In this document: piece after piece, positions 44,170 to 52,804 of the stretch
Layout of the letters: every line of letters begins with the position of its first letter
How positions within the stretch are numbered: the first letter of the stretch is position 1
Translations under genes and position numbers: made by a program
Assembly: GCF_964036645.1 (NCBI RefSeq)
Contig: NZ_OZ038525.1
Coordinates: forward strand, 186,001 to 250,000
Direction: 5' to 3'
Length of the DNA stretch: 64,000 bases
DNA from: Tenacibaculum sp. 190524A02b
GTDB lineage: Bacteria > Bacteroidota > Bacteroidia > Flavobacteriales > Flavobacteriaceae
Notes under the pieces: generated by a model
What the model was told of the DNA's origin: nothing
Databases searched by the model: none
The model's input: only the letters and a program-made list of their open reading frames with translations

Positions 44170-45936
44170 TTATTGATGATTGTATATTTTTTTATATAAA
44201 TTATTATATTTTTCTAAGATAATTTTTCGTCGCATTTTAAGAGTTGGCGTTAAATGCCCTTGTTCAATGCTCCATTCATCAGGTGTAATTTCAAATCGCT
44301 TAATTTGCTCCCATTTACCAAATACTTGGTTATGTGTGTCAATCTCTTCTTGTATTCTATCAATTAATTTTTCATCAGTAGAAATATCAGATAATTCATA
44401 TTCATGACGTTTAGCCCATTCATTCACAAAATCATAAGCAATTTGTATAAAAGCAGCAGGCATTTTTTCACCTTCGCCAATTACCATTATTTGTTCTATA
44501 AATCGTGATTTTTTAAATTCACTTTCCAATACAGCAGGAGCAATATATTTACCACCAGAGGTTTTGAATATTTCTTTTTTTCTATCTGTTATTTTTAAAA
44601 AACCATCTTCATCTAATTCTCCAATATCACCAGTATGTAAAAAACCATCAATAATTGTTTTATTGGTTTGTTCGGGGTTTTTATAATATCCCAACATTAC
44701 ATTTGAACCTTTTACTAGTATTTCTCCATCTTCAGCTATTTTAACGGTAACATTATCAAGTATACGTCCTACTGTTCCAATTTTAAAACCATTATCGTGC
44801 ATGTAGGTAATGGAAACACCAGGAGAAGTCTCTGTCATTCCATAACCTTCAAATACAGGAATTCCAGCAGCAGTAAAAACACGAATTAATCGGGGTTGCA
44901 TTGGGGCACTTCCAGCGATCATAAACTCAATTTCACCTCCTAGGGCTTCTTTCCATTTTGAAAATATTAGCTTTCTAGCAATAGCGAGTTGTTTTTCATA
45001 AAGCCAACCATTTTTGCCATAAGGTTTATACTGTTCTCCTAATGCTAAAGCCCAATAAAATAAGCGCTTTTTTATTCCAGTTAAGTTACTTCCTTTATCT
45101 ACAATTTTATCAAACACTTTTTCTAAAAGTCTAGGAACAACAGTTAAAAAATGTGGACGTATTTCTTTTAAGTTTTCTCCTAGCTTGTCAATACTTTCAG
45201 CAAAATGTATTTCAAAACCTTTGTATTGTGCATAATAAGAAGAAGCTCTTTCAAAAATATGACAAATTGGTAAATAACTAACAGCCCTTTTTTTAGAGGT
45301 GGTAATGTTTAGTGTTCCACCTACATTAAAAACATTGCTTACTATATTTTGGTGAGAAAGCATAACTCCTTTAGGAGTACCTGTAGTTCCAGAAGTGTAA
45401 ATAATAGTAGCTAAATCATTTGGTTGTACGGCTTCTTTAAGTTTGTCAATATCAGTTTGTAAATCAGTATCACTTCCAAGAGTTAAAAAAGAATTCCAAT
45501 CGTAGTCTGTTTCAAGCTCTTCAAAAGAAAATACCTTTTTTAATTGTGTTTGTGATTGAACTGCTTTCACTTTTTCATATAATTCATTATCTGAAACAAA
45601 ACAATACAAACTGTCTGAATGATTGAGTACATACGCGTAGTCTTTTTCTGAAAAAGTAGGATAAAGCGGAACATTAACAGCTCCTATTTGTAAAATACCA
45701 ATATCTAGAATATGCCATTTTGGTTGGTTGTTAGTGGTTATTATGGCTATTTTATCGTTTGGTTGAATACCTAAGGCTAATAAGGCTTTACTAGCTGTAT
45801 TGGCATATTTTATATAATCCTCAGTGCTTATTGAAAGCCATTGATTCTTGTGTTTGTGAACCAAACAGTTTTGTTGGGGGTAATTTTCTAGTTGGTAATA
45901 CGTAAAGTCAAAAAGACGTGAAATGTTTTTTGGCAT
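44170..45936 (-). CDS. Long-chain acyl-CoA synthetase (AMP-forming), copy 2
   Basis: A 588-aa paralogue of the preceding gene, collinear through the whole length (LFDFTYYQLENYP, IIYTSGTTGTPKGVM, EGYGMTETSPG, ITDRKKEIFKTSGGKYI, HLTPTLKMRRK). Tandem duplication is likely. The two proteins differ in the acyl-binding middle, so chain-length preference may differ. Its ATG directly follows a 10-bp hairpin, which may affect initiation. Confidence 0.93.
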   Translation of the reverse strand: MPKNISRLFDFTYYQLENYPQQNCLVHKHKNQWLSISTEDYIKYANTASKALLALGIQPNDKIAIITTNNQPKWHILDIGILQIGAVNVPLYPTFSEKDYAYVLNHSDSLYCFVSDNELYEKVKAVQSQTQLKKVFSFEELETDYDWNSFLTLGSDTDLQTDIDKLKEAVQPNDLATIIYTSGTTGTPKGVMLSHQNIVSNVFNVGGTLNITTSKKRAVSYLPICHIFERASSYYAQYKGFEIHFAESIDKLGENLKEIRPHFLTVVPRLLEKVFDKIVDKGSNLTGIKKRLFYWALALGEQYKPYGKNGWLYEKQLAIARKLIFSKWKEALGGEIEFMIAGSAPMQPRLIRVFTAAGIPVFEGYGMTETSPGVSITYMHDNGFKIGTVGRILDNVTVKIAEDGEILVKGSNVMLGYYKNPEQTNKTIIDGFLHTGDIGELDEDGFLKITDRKKEIFKTSGGKYIAPAVLESEFKKSRFIEQIMVIGEGEKMPAAFIQIAYDFVNEWAKRHEYELSDISTDEKLIDRIQEEIDTHNQVFGKWEQIKRFEITPDEWSIEQGHLTPTLKMRRKIILEKYNNLYKKIYNHQ

Positions 45937-45937
45937 A

Positions 45938-45963
45938 TTAGAGAGGTGGTTTAACCTCTCTAA
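45938..45963 (-). promoter_or_regulatory. Hairpin abutting the start codon of the second acyl-CoA synthetase
   Basis: A perfect 10-bp stem TTAGAGAGGT (45938-45947) with ACCTCTCTAA (45954-45963) and 6-nt loop. It lies one base upstream of the ATG at 45936 and 15 bp after the stop of the beta-lactamase-like gene. It has no T tract, so it could be a read-through barrier, a processing site or a translational control hairpin. Confidence 0.5.
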
Positions 45964-45978
45964 TGTAGCAAAATTATG

Positions 45979-46707
45979 TTAGTTAAACAATTCAATAGTA
46001 TAATCTAGCAATTCAGTGCCGCCGTATTTTCCATGCCCTGGGATTACTGTTTTTAAGTTAGGAAGTTCTTTTTTTATGTTTTGAATAGTGCTTGGCCACT
46101 GTGGAATGTTAGCGTCACCTGTGAATCCTTTTGGAGCGTTCATGGTTTTAACTAGGCAACCTCCAAACAGTGTATTTTCATCAGCAATATAAGCTACAAC
46201 ATTGTCTTTAGTATGTCCTTCACCATAATGTTTTACTAAAACAGTGGTTTGACCAATTTTAAATGTTTTGCTTTTTTTAAATTGATGTTGTGGGAGTATT
46301 TCTTTATTATCTTCTTTAGCTAATAGAATAGTTTTAGCTTCCGCATAAGAAGGAATATTAGTATTATGAAAAGCTTCTAATCCACCTAAACAATCTACAT
46401 GAAAATGTGTAGGAACAATTGCTTTGATTGTCTTTTTTTGACTATTAACCCAGTTAATTAATTCTTTAGAAGCTTCATTATCAATTGCAGTATCAAATAC
46501 AATTGCTTCGTCATTATTAAAATAAATCATTCCATTACAACCAAATTTATCAACTGTTTTTAATTTCAGATAAGAAGTATGTATAAATGTGTTATTACCA
46601 ACTTTTTCAATTTTTAGTTTATCTGAATTATAAATAACAGTTTGTTTTTTAGGAGTAGAACAGTTAATAAATAAAACCAAAATTAAAAATGCAAAAATGT
46701 TTTTCAT
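45979..46707 (-). CDS. Subclass B1 metallo-beta-lactamase
   Basis: A 242-aa exported zinc hydrolase with a lipoprotein-like signal (LVLFINC, Cys16). All six B1 ligands are present in order: His101, His103, Asp105 (HFHVD), His165 (GEGHTKDN), Cys184 (FGGCLVK) and His225 (IPGHGKYGG). The Cys ligand in the second site is diagnostic for B1 rather than B3. The residue after the Asp is Cys106, where many B1 enzymes have Arg or Ser. Many Flavobacteriaceae carry intrinsic chromosomal B1 enzymes of this type (BlaB, IND, TUS groups). No mobile element is adjacent, so it is likely intrinsic. Activity is not proven by sequence. Confidence 0.9.
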   Translation of the reverse strand: MKNIFAFLILVLFINCSTPKKQTVIYNSDKLKIEKVGNNTFIHTSYLKLKTVDKFGCNGMIYFNNDEAIVFDTAIDNEASKELINWVNSQKKTIKAIVPTHFHVDCLGGLEAFHNTNIPSYAEAKTILLAKEDNKEILPQHQFKKSKTFKIGQTTVLVKHYGEGHTKDNVVAYIADENTLFGGCLVKTMNAPKGFTGDANIPQWPSTIQNIKKELPNLKTVIPGHGKYGGTELLDYTIELFN

Positions 46708-46751
46708 GTATAAATATCTTATGAGAATAGCTTAGCGAAGTAATTATAGTT

Positions 46752-47222
46752 TTATTGTGTAGAAATTATTTTCTTAATTAAAACTATCTGCCCTAAATGA
46801 TAATAACTATGTTCAATTACGCCTTCAATATTTCTAGCGTAATTACCATACTTTTCATTAACAAAAGAGCTATTTAAAATAGTATCAGGTAATGAATTTA
46901 CTTTAGCAATAAATAGATGCGTATTTGTAAGGAATTCATCAACTAAATCTTTCCATTCTTTTTCTGATTGTATTTCAGGAACATCAAAACTATACTTGTC
47001 TTTTATTTCCAATGCTCCACCATTAAAAACATTTAATATTCCGGTTAAATAATAGTTGATATGATACGTTAGTACTGCTATTGTGTTGAATGATTCGATT
47101 TTTTTAGTTGCTTCTTGCCAAGTTGTGTTTTCTATTTGTTCCTTGTAATTGGTATTAGCAATCCATTTTCCATCTATATATACCTCTTGTAGTCTCTTCG
47201 CTAAATTTTTAGATTGTATCAT
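46752..47222 (-). CDS. DinB/DUF1572-like four-helix protein
   Basis: A 156-aa protein with the four-helix layout of the DinB/YfiT superfamily. Candidate metal-binding His residues are in LTYHINYYLTG (about 52) and VIEHSYYHLGQIVLIKK (about 140), the usual positions. Members are metal-dependent thiol transferases or of unknown role. It starts 44 bp upstream of the beta-lactamase gene on the same strand and may be co-transcribed. Confidence 0.75.
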   Translation of the reverse strand: MIQSKNLAKRLQEVYIDGKWIANTNYKEQIENTTWQEATKKIESFNTIAVLTYHINYYLTGILNVFNGGALEIKDKYSFDVPEIQSEKEWKDLVDEFLTNTHLFIAKVNSLPDTILNSSFVNEKYGNYARNIEGVIEHSYYHLGQIVLIKKIISTQ

Positions 47223-47315
47223 TTGTTCTTAGGAAATTTTTTTCAATTTAATTAACATTATTTTTTTATAGAAATTTTTAAATGTTAAATGATGTTTATT
47301 TTATTTTCAATAATT

Positions 47316-47347
47316 TTTGAAAGTTTTAAAAATAGTTTGTATGTTTG
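47316..47347 (+). promoter_or_regulatory. Complete Bacteroidota promoter (TTTG-n20-TATGTTTG)
   Basis: A -33 TTTG at 47316-47319 and a -7 TATGTTTG at 47340-47347 have a 20-bp spacer, a close match to the Bacteroidota consensus. Transcription should start about 5-7 bp further on, at or next to the ATG at 47352, predicting a leaderless mRNA for the GbsR/MarR gene. Confidence 0.6.
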
Positions 47348-47351
47348 CTTC

Positions 47352-47858
47352 ATGAAATTAGAAGACGCTAAAATAAAATATATTCATACTTGGGGTAGTT
47401 TGGCTACTAGTTGGGGAATTAATAAAACCATGGCACAAGTGCATGCATTATTATTAACATCAACGAAGCCACTTTCTGCCGATGAAATTATGGAAGCATT
47501 AAAAATTTCAAGAGGAAATGTAAACATGAACGTTCGTGCTTTGATAGATTGGGGGATTGTAAGAAAGGAATTTATAACAGGAGAGCGTAAGGAGTTTTTT
47601 GTAGCGGATAAAGATATTTGGGAATTGTTTAAACAAGTTACCAAGGAACGAAAGAAACGAGAGATTGAACCTGTGCTTAAAGTGTTGGCTGAACTCCAAG
47701 AAGAAGTAAAGGAAGATTCAGAAGATGCAGTACAGTTTAAAAAATTAATGGAAGATTTATCTTCAGTTACTAATACGGTAAACGGTATTTTAGATAAGGC
47801 TATCAAAGCAGATGAACATTGGTTATTATCTAATTTCACAAAAATGATTAAAAAGTAA
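47352..47858 (+). CDS. GbsR/MarR-family transcriptional regulator
   Basis: A 168-aa winged-helix repressor. Start at the ATG at 47352 (MKLEDAKIKYIHTWGSLATSWGI); the longer frame from 47289 lies upstream of the promoter. The HTH is at about residues 30-75 (STKPLSADEIMEALKISRGNVNMNVRALIDWGIVRK), with a long C-terminal dimer helix rich in Glu/Lys. It is the first gene of a seven-gene operon and probably autoregulates it. Confidence 0.88.
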   Translation: MKLEDAKIKYIHTWGSLATSWGINKTMAQVHALLLTSTKPLSADEIMEALKISRGNVNMNVRALIDWGIVRKEFITGERKEFFVADKDIWELFKQVTKERKKREIEPVLKVLAELQEEVKEDSEDAVQFKKLMEDLSSVTNTVNGILDKAIKADEHWLLSNFTKMIKK

Positions 47859-47896
47859 AAAAATTTACAAATAAACTTTCAAAAATTTCTGAAAAT

Positions 47897-48280
47897 ATGA
47901 AACATATAAATAATATGAGCTTAATAAATAGAGTCTTGATTATTGCCACGGTAGTTTTATATGCTACAATATATTTTGGGGTATTATGCCAAATATTTTT
48001 AGGAAGTTATCAATTAATAATTGCTACTTATTTATGGTTTCAATTAAAAGAAATGAAAGAAAAAGAAAAGAGTATGTTATTTATATATAGTGGATTGGTG
48101 TTTTTTTATGGATTCTTATTATTAATAATGGAGTTACTTAACTTTAATAGTTATCTACTGGTCTTAGTCTATATTATTATTCCTATAAGTTTAGCCATTT
48201 ACTTCTCGTTTTTATTGGAAAATATTAGAAGCAGAAGAAAAATAGAAGAAAGCAATCTAATTAAAAGTATAAAATCTTAA
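47897..48280 (+). CDS. Hypothetical four-helix membrane protein
   Basis: A 127-aa protein with four hydrophobic segments (about residues 12-29, 34-48, 57-78 and 87-107) and a basic C-terminal tail. Short Lys/Glu loops are exposed between helices. No family is recognised. It is 38 bp after the regulator and 11 bp before the flavoprotein gene, so part of the operon. Confidence 0.65.
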   Translation: MKHINNMSLINRVLIIATVVLYATIYFGVLCQIFLGSYQLIIATYLWFQLKEMKEKEKSMLFIYSGLVFFYGFLLLIMELLNFNSYLLVLVYIIIPISLAIYFSFLLENIRSRRKIEESNLIKSIKS

Positions 48281-48291
48281 AACACTTAACC

Positions 48292-48783
48292 ATGATAATA
48301 GACTTACAAAAAAACTGGGTATCGATAAAGGAGCATTTTAAAAAAAGTAGAAATGAAAATATGTTTGTTTCCATAGCTTCTGTAAATGCTAATAATGAGC
48401 CAACAGTTACGCCAATAGGTTCACTTTTTTTAAATGACAATCAAACAGGATTTTATTTTGAAAAATTTGCTGCGAAACTAAAATCAAACTGTCAAACCAA
48501 TAAAAAAATATGCATTCTGGCAGTAAATAATAATAAATGGTTTTGGATAAAGTCATTATTCACAGGTGAATTTTCTAGTTATCCGGGGATAAAATTATAT
48601 GGCGAGTTAGGAGAAAAAAGAAAAGCTTTACCTAAAGAAGAACAGGCAATGCAAAGAAGAGTGAGAACTGCAAAAATGCTAAAAGGTCATGATTATTTAT
48701 GGAAAGAAATGTGTCAAATAAGAGAAATAAAATTTACAAAAGCAGAAAAAATAAATCTAGGTAGAATGACCAAAGATTTATAG
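48292..48783 (+). CDS. Pyridoxamine 5'-phosphate oxidase-like flavoprotein
   Basis: A 163-aa split-barrel protein: FVSIASVNANNEPTVTPIGSLFL is the first strand pair of the PPOX-like FMN-binding fold, and KLKSNCQTNKKICILAV is the FMN-phosphate side. Such small proteins reduce or bind small molecules with FMN or F420, or act as heme-interacting proteins. The specific ligand is unknown. It lies in the operon with a DCC thioredoxin-like gene next. Confidence 0.8.
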   Translation: MIIDLQKNWVSIKEHFKKSRNENMFVSIASVNANNEPTVTPIGSLFLNDNQTGFYFEKFAAKLKSNCQTNKKICILAVNNNKWFWIKSLFTGEFSSYPGIKLYGELGEKRKALPKEEQAMQRRVRTAKMLKGHDYLWKEMCQIREIKFTKAEKINLGRMTKDL

Positions 48784-48806
48784 TAATTAATAACAATAAT
48801 AAATCT

Positions 48807-49628
48807 ATGAATACGCTAGAAAATCATACACTTTTATACGATAAAGAATGCCCATTATGTAATTTTTATACGGCTGTTTTTATACGTGCTAACATGTTAG
48901 ATAAAAATGGTAGACAGCCATTTAATCAGTTAAAATCTTTGAAAATTAAAAATATAGATGTTCAAAGAGCTACTAATGAAATAGCTTTGGTGGATACAAA
49001 AACAAACAAAGTTATTTATGGTATTGATAGCTTACTTAAGGTAATAGGAAACTCATTTCCCTTAGTGGAAAAAATAGGAAATGTTAAACCAATTTATTTT
49101 TTACTTCAAAAGTTATATTCCTTTATTTCCTACAACCGAAAAGTAATTATTCCAGCTGAATTAAAGAAAAAAGAAGAATTAGTATGTGAACCTGATTTTA
49201 ATGTCAAATATAGATTGTTATTTATTGTTCTGAGTATAGGAATAACTTTTTATTCATTAAGATATTTTTCGCCTTTAATAAAAAACTTACCAAGTCTAAG
49301 TTTAACAGGAGAGTTTTTATTAGCCATAGGTCAAATAGTTTTTCAATCCTTATTCTTTCTAGGGAAAAACACTAAAAAAACAATTAATTATATAGGAAAT
49401 TTAATGACGGTTTCGTTATTTGGAAGCTTAGGTTTACTACAATTAATACTTTTAAATGCTATCATAACATTGCCACAGTTTATTGTTTTAAGCTCATTTT
49501 TTGGAATCGTAAGTTTTATGTTTTTTGAACATAAAAGAAGGTTGAAATTATTGGAGCTACCAAGTTATTTAAGTTATACATGGATTCTTTATAGAATTAT
49601 AGTCTTATTAATTCTTTTAAATATATAA
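48807..49628 (+). CDS. DCC-family thiol-disulfide oxidoreductase-like membrane protein
   Basis: A 273-aa protein. The N-terminal ~120 residues are a DUF393/DCC domain with LLYDKECPLCNFY (the D-x-x-C-x-x-C motif near residue 14). The C-terminal ~140 residues have four membrane segments. DCC domains are thioredoxin-like and often fused to membrane modules in marine bacteria. It is 23 bp after the flavoprotein gene and its stop codon is 2 bp before the next start. Confidence 0.82.
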   Translation: MNTLENHTLLYDKECPLCNFYTAVFIRANMLDKNGRQPFNQLKSLKIKNIDVQRATNEIALVDTKTNKVIYGIDSLLKVIGNSFPLVEKIGNVKPIYFLLQKLYSFISYNRKVIIPAELKKKEELVCEPDFNVKYRLLFIVLSIGITFYSLRYFSPLIKNLPSLSLTGEFLLAIGQIVFQSLFFLGKNTKKTINYIGNLMTVSLFGSLGLLQLILLNAIITLPQFIVLSSFFGIVSFMFFEHKRRLKLLELPSYLSYTWILYRIIVLLILLNI

Positions 49629-49630
49629 AT

Positions 49631-50524
49631 ATGAAAATAGTAATCGCTGGAGGCACTGGATATTTGGGAGAGTTGCTTACTGAATATTATAAAAAAGAAA
49701 AAGAAAATCAAATTTACATTTTAAGCCGAAAACAAAAATTAAATGTAGATAATGTGTATTATTTACAATGGGATGGCGTATCTAAAGGTTATTGGACATC
49801 AATTTTGAATCATGCAGATGTACTTATTAATTTAACAGGAAAATCTGTTAATTGCAGATATACTCAAAAAAACAAAGCTGCAATTTATAATAGTAGGTTA
49901 AAAAGTACAGCCTTATTATGTGAAGTTGTTCAAGACTTAGCGTTTCCGCCAAAAGTATTTATCCAGTCCTCTTCAGCGACTATTTATAGGTATTCAGAAG
50001 ATAAAATTATGACAGAATCTAAAGGAGAAATTGGTATAGACTTCTCTATGGACGTGTGTAAAAAATGGGAAGAAGTATTTAATAGTTATCATTTACCTAA
50101 AACAAAGAAAATAATAACAAGAACCTCTATTGTGTTAGGAAATAATGGAGGTGCTTTTCCAATAATGAAACAAATGACAAAATTAGGACTAGGAGGGAAG
50201 CAAGGAAAAGGAAATCAGTATATAAGTTGGGTGACAGAAGAGGATTATATAAGAGCTATTGACTTTTTAATATACCAAGAGTCTGGTGTTTATAATGTTT
50301 GTGTACCAAATCCTATTCAAAATAAAAAGTTTCAAAAAGAATTACAATGCAAGCTAAAAATACCATTCGGATTTTCTAGTCCAAGTTGGTTGTTAAAAAT
50401 AGGAGCCCAATTAATAGGAACAGAAACAGAATTGTTATTAAAAAGTAGAAATGTATATCCAGAAAAATTACTGAAACTAGGATTTACATTTACCACTAAA
50501 ACATTTCAAGAATTAAAACTATAA
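49631..50524 (+). CDS. TIGR01777-family NAD-dependent epimerase-like protein (YfcH-like)
   Basis: A 297-aa extended SDR. The Rossmann motif GGTGYLG is at residue 7, with LQWDGVSKGYW, INLTGKSVNCRYTQKNK and VFIQSSSATIYRYS, then SWVTEEDYIRAI. These are the family hallmarks of YfcH/SULA-like proteins, whose substrate is unknown. In other bacteria TIGR01777 proteins accompany DCC, SRPBCC and DUF2071 genes, as here. Confidence 0.9.
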   Translation: MKIVIAGGTGYLGELLTEYYKKEKENQIYILSRKQKLNVDNVYYLQWDGVSKGYWTSILNHADVLINLTGKSVNCRYTQKNKAAIYNSRLKSTALLCEVVQDLAFPPKVFIQSSSATIYRYSEDKIMTESKGEIGIDFSMDVCKKWEEVFNSYHLPKTKKIITRTSIVLGNNGGAFPIMKQMTKLGLGGKQGKGNQYISWVTEEDYIRAIDFLIYQESGVYNVCVPNPIQNKKFQKELQCKLKIPFGFSSPSWLLKIGAQLIGTETELLLKSRNVYPEKLLKLGFTFTTKTFQELKL

Positions 50525-50528
50525 GTTT

Positions 50529-51011
50529 ATGTCAGTTATCATGTTATTCACCAAAATAAAAGCCGATAAAAAACTAGTGTTTGATTTATCAAGAAGTATT
50601 GAATTACATAAAATTGCAACCCAAAAAACAAATGAAAAAGCTATAGCTGGTAAAACTCAAGGTTTAATTGGATTAGGAGAAACAGTTACATAGAGAGCAA
50701 AGCATTTAGGCGTTTATCAGAACTTTACCTCAAAGGTAATAGGTTGTAAAGAATCAGAATATTTTGCAGATACAATGGTAAAAGGAGCTTTTAAGAATTT
50801 TACCCATGAGCATTATTTTTCCAATATATATAATTGCACTACTTTAGTTGATGTGCTTGAATTTTCATCGCCTTTTGGAATTCTTGGAAAACTAGTAGAC
50901 TTTATATTTTTAAAAAAATATTTAACAATGTTTTTAAAAGAAAGAAACCAAGTAATAAAAGAATATGCAGAGTCGGATAAATGGAAAGAAATTTTAATAA
51001 CAGATAGATAG
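50529..51011 (+). pseudogene. SRPBCC-family protein interrupted by a TAG codon
   Basis: One continuous frame of 160 codons from the ATG at 50529 to 51011, broken only by TAG at 50691-50693 (codon 55). Before it: LFTKIKADKKLVFDLSRSI and ELHKIATQKTNEKAIAGKT. After it: RAKHLGVYQNFTSKVIG, KGAFKNFTHEH and FSSPFGILGKLVDF, the classic SRPBCC (START-like) features. In homologues a tryptophan usually stands at the broken position (GETVTWRAKH), so a TGG-to-TAG change fits. It lies 4 bp behind the epimerase gene. A suppressed stop or sequencing error is also possible. Confidence 0.85.
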
Positions 51012-51045
51012 CAAAGTTTAAGTTATCGTAAAATTAGTAAAAAAT

Positions 51046-51753
51046 ATGAGTTTTTTAAGAGCAGAATGGAGGAAGTTAATCATGATAAACTATAAGGTAA
51101 AACCTGAAGTTTTAGAGAAGTATTTACCTAATGGCACTGAATTAGATTCTTATAATGGTTCTTATTACGTAAGTGTAGTAGGTTTTATGTTTTTAAACAC
51201 AAAGTTATTAGGGGTGAAAGTTCCTTTTCATATAAACTTTGAAGAAGTAAATCTCCGTTTTTATGTAAAAAGAAAAGAAGGAAATGAATGGAAAAGAGGA
51301 GTAGTTTTTATTAAGGAAATTGTACCTAAACCAGCCATAACTTTTGTAGCCAATACTATTTACAAAGAGAATTATCAAACTTTACCCATGAAACATACAT
51401 GGGACGAAAATAACGAAAGATTAAAAATAAGTTACCAATGGAAAACTAATAGTAGTTGGAATGAAATAAGAGTTGAAACAGAAAATAAGAAAAAGGAAAT
51501 GAAAGATAACTCAGAAATAGAATTTATAGCTGAGCATTATTGGGGCTATGCAAAAGATAAAGACAAAACTACGGAATATGAAGTAAAACACCCAAGTTGG
51601 AAATATTATCCAGTTAATGCTTACAAAATAGTTGTTGACTTTTTAAAAACGTATGGAGAAGATTTTACTTTTTTAGAAAGTGAACTACCTAGTTCCGTGT
51701 TTTTGTTAGAAGGTTCAGAAATATCAGTTGAAAATAAAAAAGTATTGACTTAA
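51046..51753 (+). CDS. DUF2071 (YqjF-like) family protein
   Basis: A 235-aa protein with the family features FLRAEWRKLIMINYKVKPEVLEKYLPNG near the start, YVSVVGFMFLNTKLLGVK, INFEEVNLRFYVKRK and EHYWGYAKDKDKTTEYEVKHPSW. It has an acetoacetate-decarboxylase-like fold in related families; the reaction is unknown. It is the last gene of the GbsR operon and its stop overlaps that of the convergent mscS gene by 4 bp. Confidence 0.87.
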   Translation: MSFLRAEWRKLIMINYKVKPEVLEKYLPNGTELDSYNGSYYVSVVGFMFLNTKLLGVKVPFHINFEEVNLRFYVKRKEGNEWKRGVVFIKEIVPKPAITFVANTIYKENYQTLPMKHTWDENNERLKISYQWKTNSSWNEIRVETENKKKEMKDNSEIEFIAEHYWGYAKDKDKTTEYEVKHPSWKYYPVNAYKIVVDFLKTYGEDFTFLESELPSSVFLLEGSEISVENKKVLT

Positions 51754-52574
51754 CTTCCAATGGCACCTAATTCAATTCCCTCAGAATAGGCAACTTGAAT
51801 TTTATGATCGCTAAAAGCTTTTTTTATAGCTTCATGCGTGTCAAAAGTAACTTGCCAAAAGTTTTCAGGATGTACATATGGACGTACAGCTACTTCAATA
51901 CTATGAGAATCAAAGTTTTCAATACCTATTTCGGTTACTGGGTCTTCTAAAATATTGTCTATGTTTTTAATAGAGGTTTTAATAATACTTCTAACTCTAG
52001 GAAAGCTTTCAGCATAAGGCATGGTTACACTAATTTCCAATCTAACAATTCCTTTTTTAGAAAAATTAGTAACTACTCCATCTGTAATTTTAGAGTTTGG
52101 TATAATTAAAGTTTTATTACCAGGAGAAACAATGGTAGTGCTAAAAATACCTATTTCTTCTACTTTACCAAATTTATCTTCTACTTGAATCCAGTCGCCA
52201 GATTTATAAGGTTTTAAAGTAAGAATTAAAATTCCAGAAGCAAAATTCCCTAAACTTCCTTGTAAAGCCATACCTATGGCAAATCCAATAGCGGCTAGAA
52301 GAGCAACTAAACTAGAAAGATTTACTCCTAAAATTGAGGCGGTTACTAAAAGTAATGCCCCTTTGAGAATAAAGTTAAACATTGACACTAAAAAAGGTCT
52401 AATAGTATCATCAAAACCAGCTTTTTTCAGTGTTTTATTTAAAAAAGCAATAAGTCTATTTGCTAATTTCATTCCTAACCATAGAATAATAGCTCCTAAA
52501 AGTAATTTAGGAATATATTCAATAGCTTTTTCTTGTATTAAATTTAAAATTTTTTCAATGCTTATACTTGTCAT
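51750..52574 (-). CDS. mscS: Small-conductance mechanosensitive channel (MscS family)
   Basis: A 274-aa channel that releases osmolytes under osmotic downshock. Three transmembrane helices in the first ~120 residues; the pore-lining TM3 includes ALLAAIGFAIGMALQGSLGNFASG, and the beta domain has LKPYKSGDWIQVEDKFGKVEEIG. The length matches E. coli MscS (286 aa). It stands alone, divergent from the LPMO gene. Confidence 0.93.
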   Translation of the reverse strand: MTSISIEKILNLIQEKAIEYIPKLLLGAIILWLGMKLANRLIAFLNKTLKKAGFDDTIRPFLVSMFNFILKGALLLVTASILGVNLSSLVALLAAIGFAIGMALQGSLGNFASGILILTLKPYKSGDWIQVEDKFGKVEEIGIFSTTIVSPGNKTLIIPNSKITDGVVTNFSKKGIVRLEISVTMPYAESFPRVRSIIKTSIKNIDNILEDPVTEIGIENFDSHSIEVAVRPYVHPENFWQVTFDTHEAIKKAFSDHKIQVAYSEGIELGAIGS

Positions 52575-52804
52575 AAGAATGTTATAGTTGATATTATTTT
52601 CTTGGTTGTACTAATTTATACTTTTTTGAGAAAAAATAATAATAAAATCAATGCTATAAATTGAAAGGGTTAAATAGAAGTTTTGTTTTTAAGTTGTTTT
52701 AAAAGAGTTGTTTGTGTGTGTTTTTAAGTTGTTCGTATAAAAAGTTTTAAAAAGATTGTTTTTTTTAAAAACTTCTGAACACTAACCAAAAACTTTTAAA
52801 TTTT

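Noticed and set aside
47289..47351. Longer N-terminus for the GbsR/MarR protein
   Set aside because: The extension is Phe/Leu-rich and encoded upstream of the predicted promoter; the ATG at 47352 aligns with the regulator domain.
47384..47839. A 151-aa Ser-rich minus-strand frame opposite the GbsR/MarR gene
   Set aside because: The + strand frame has a clear winged-helix protein with promoter; the minus frame has no coherent domain.
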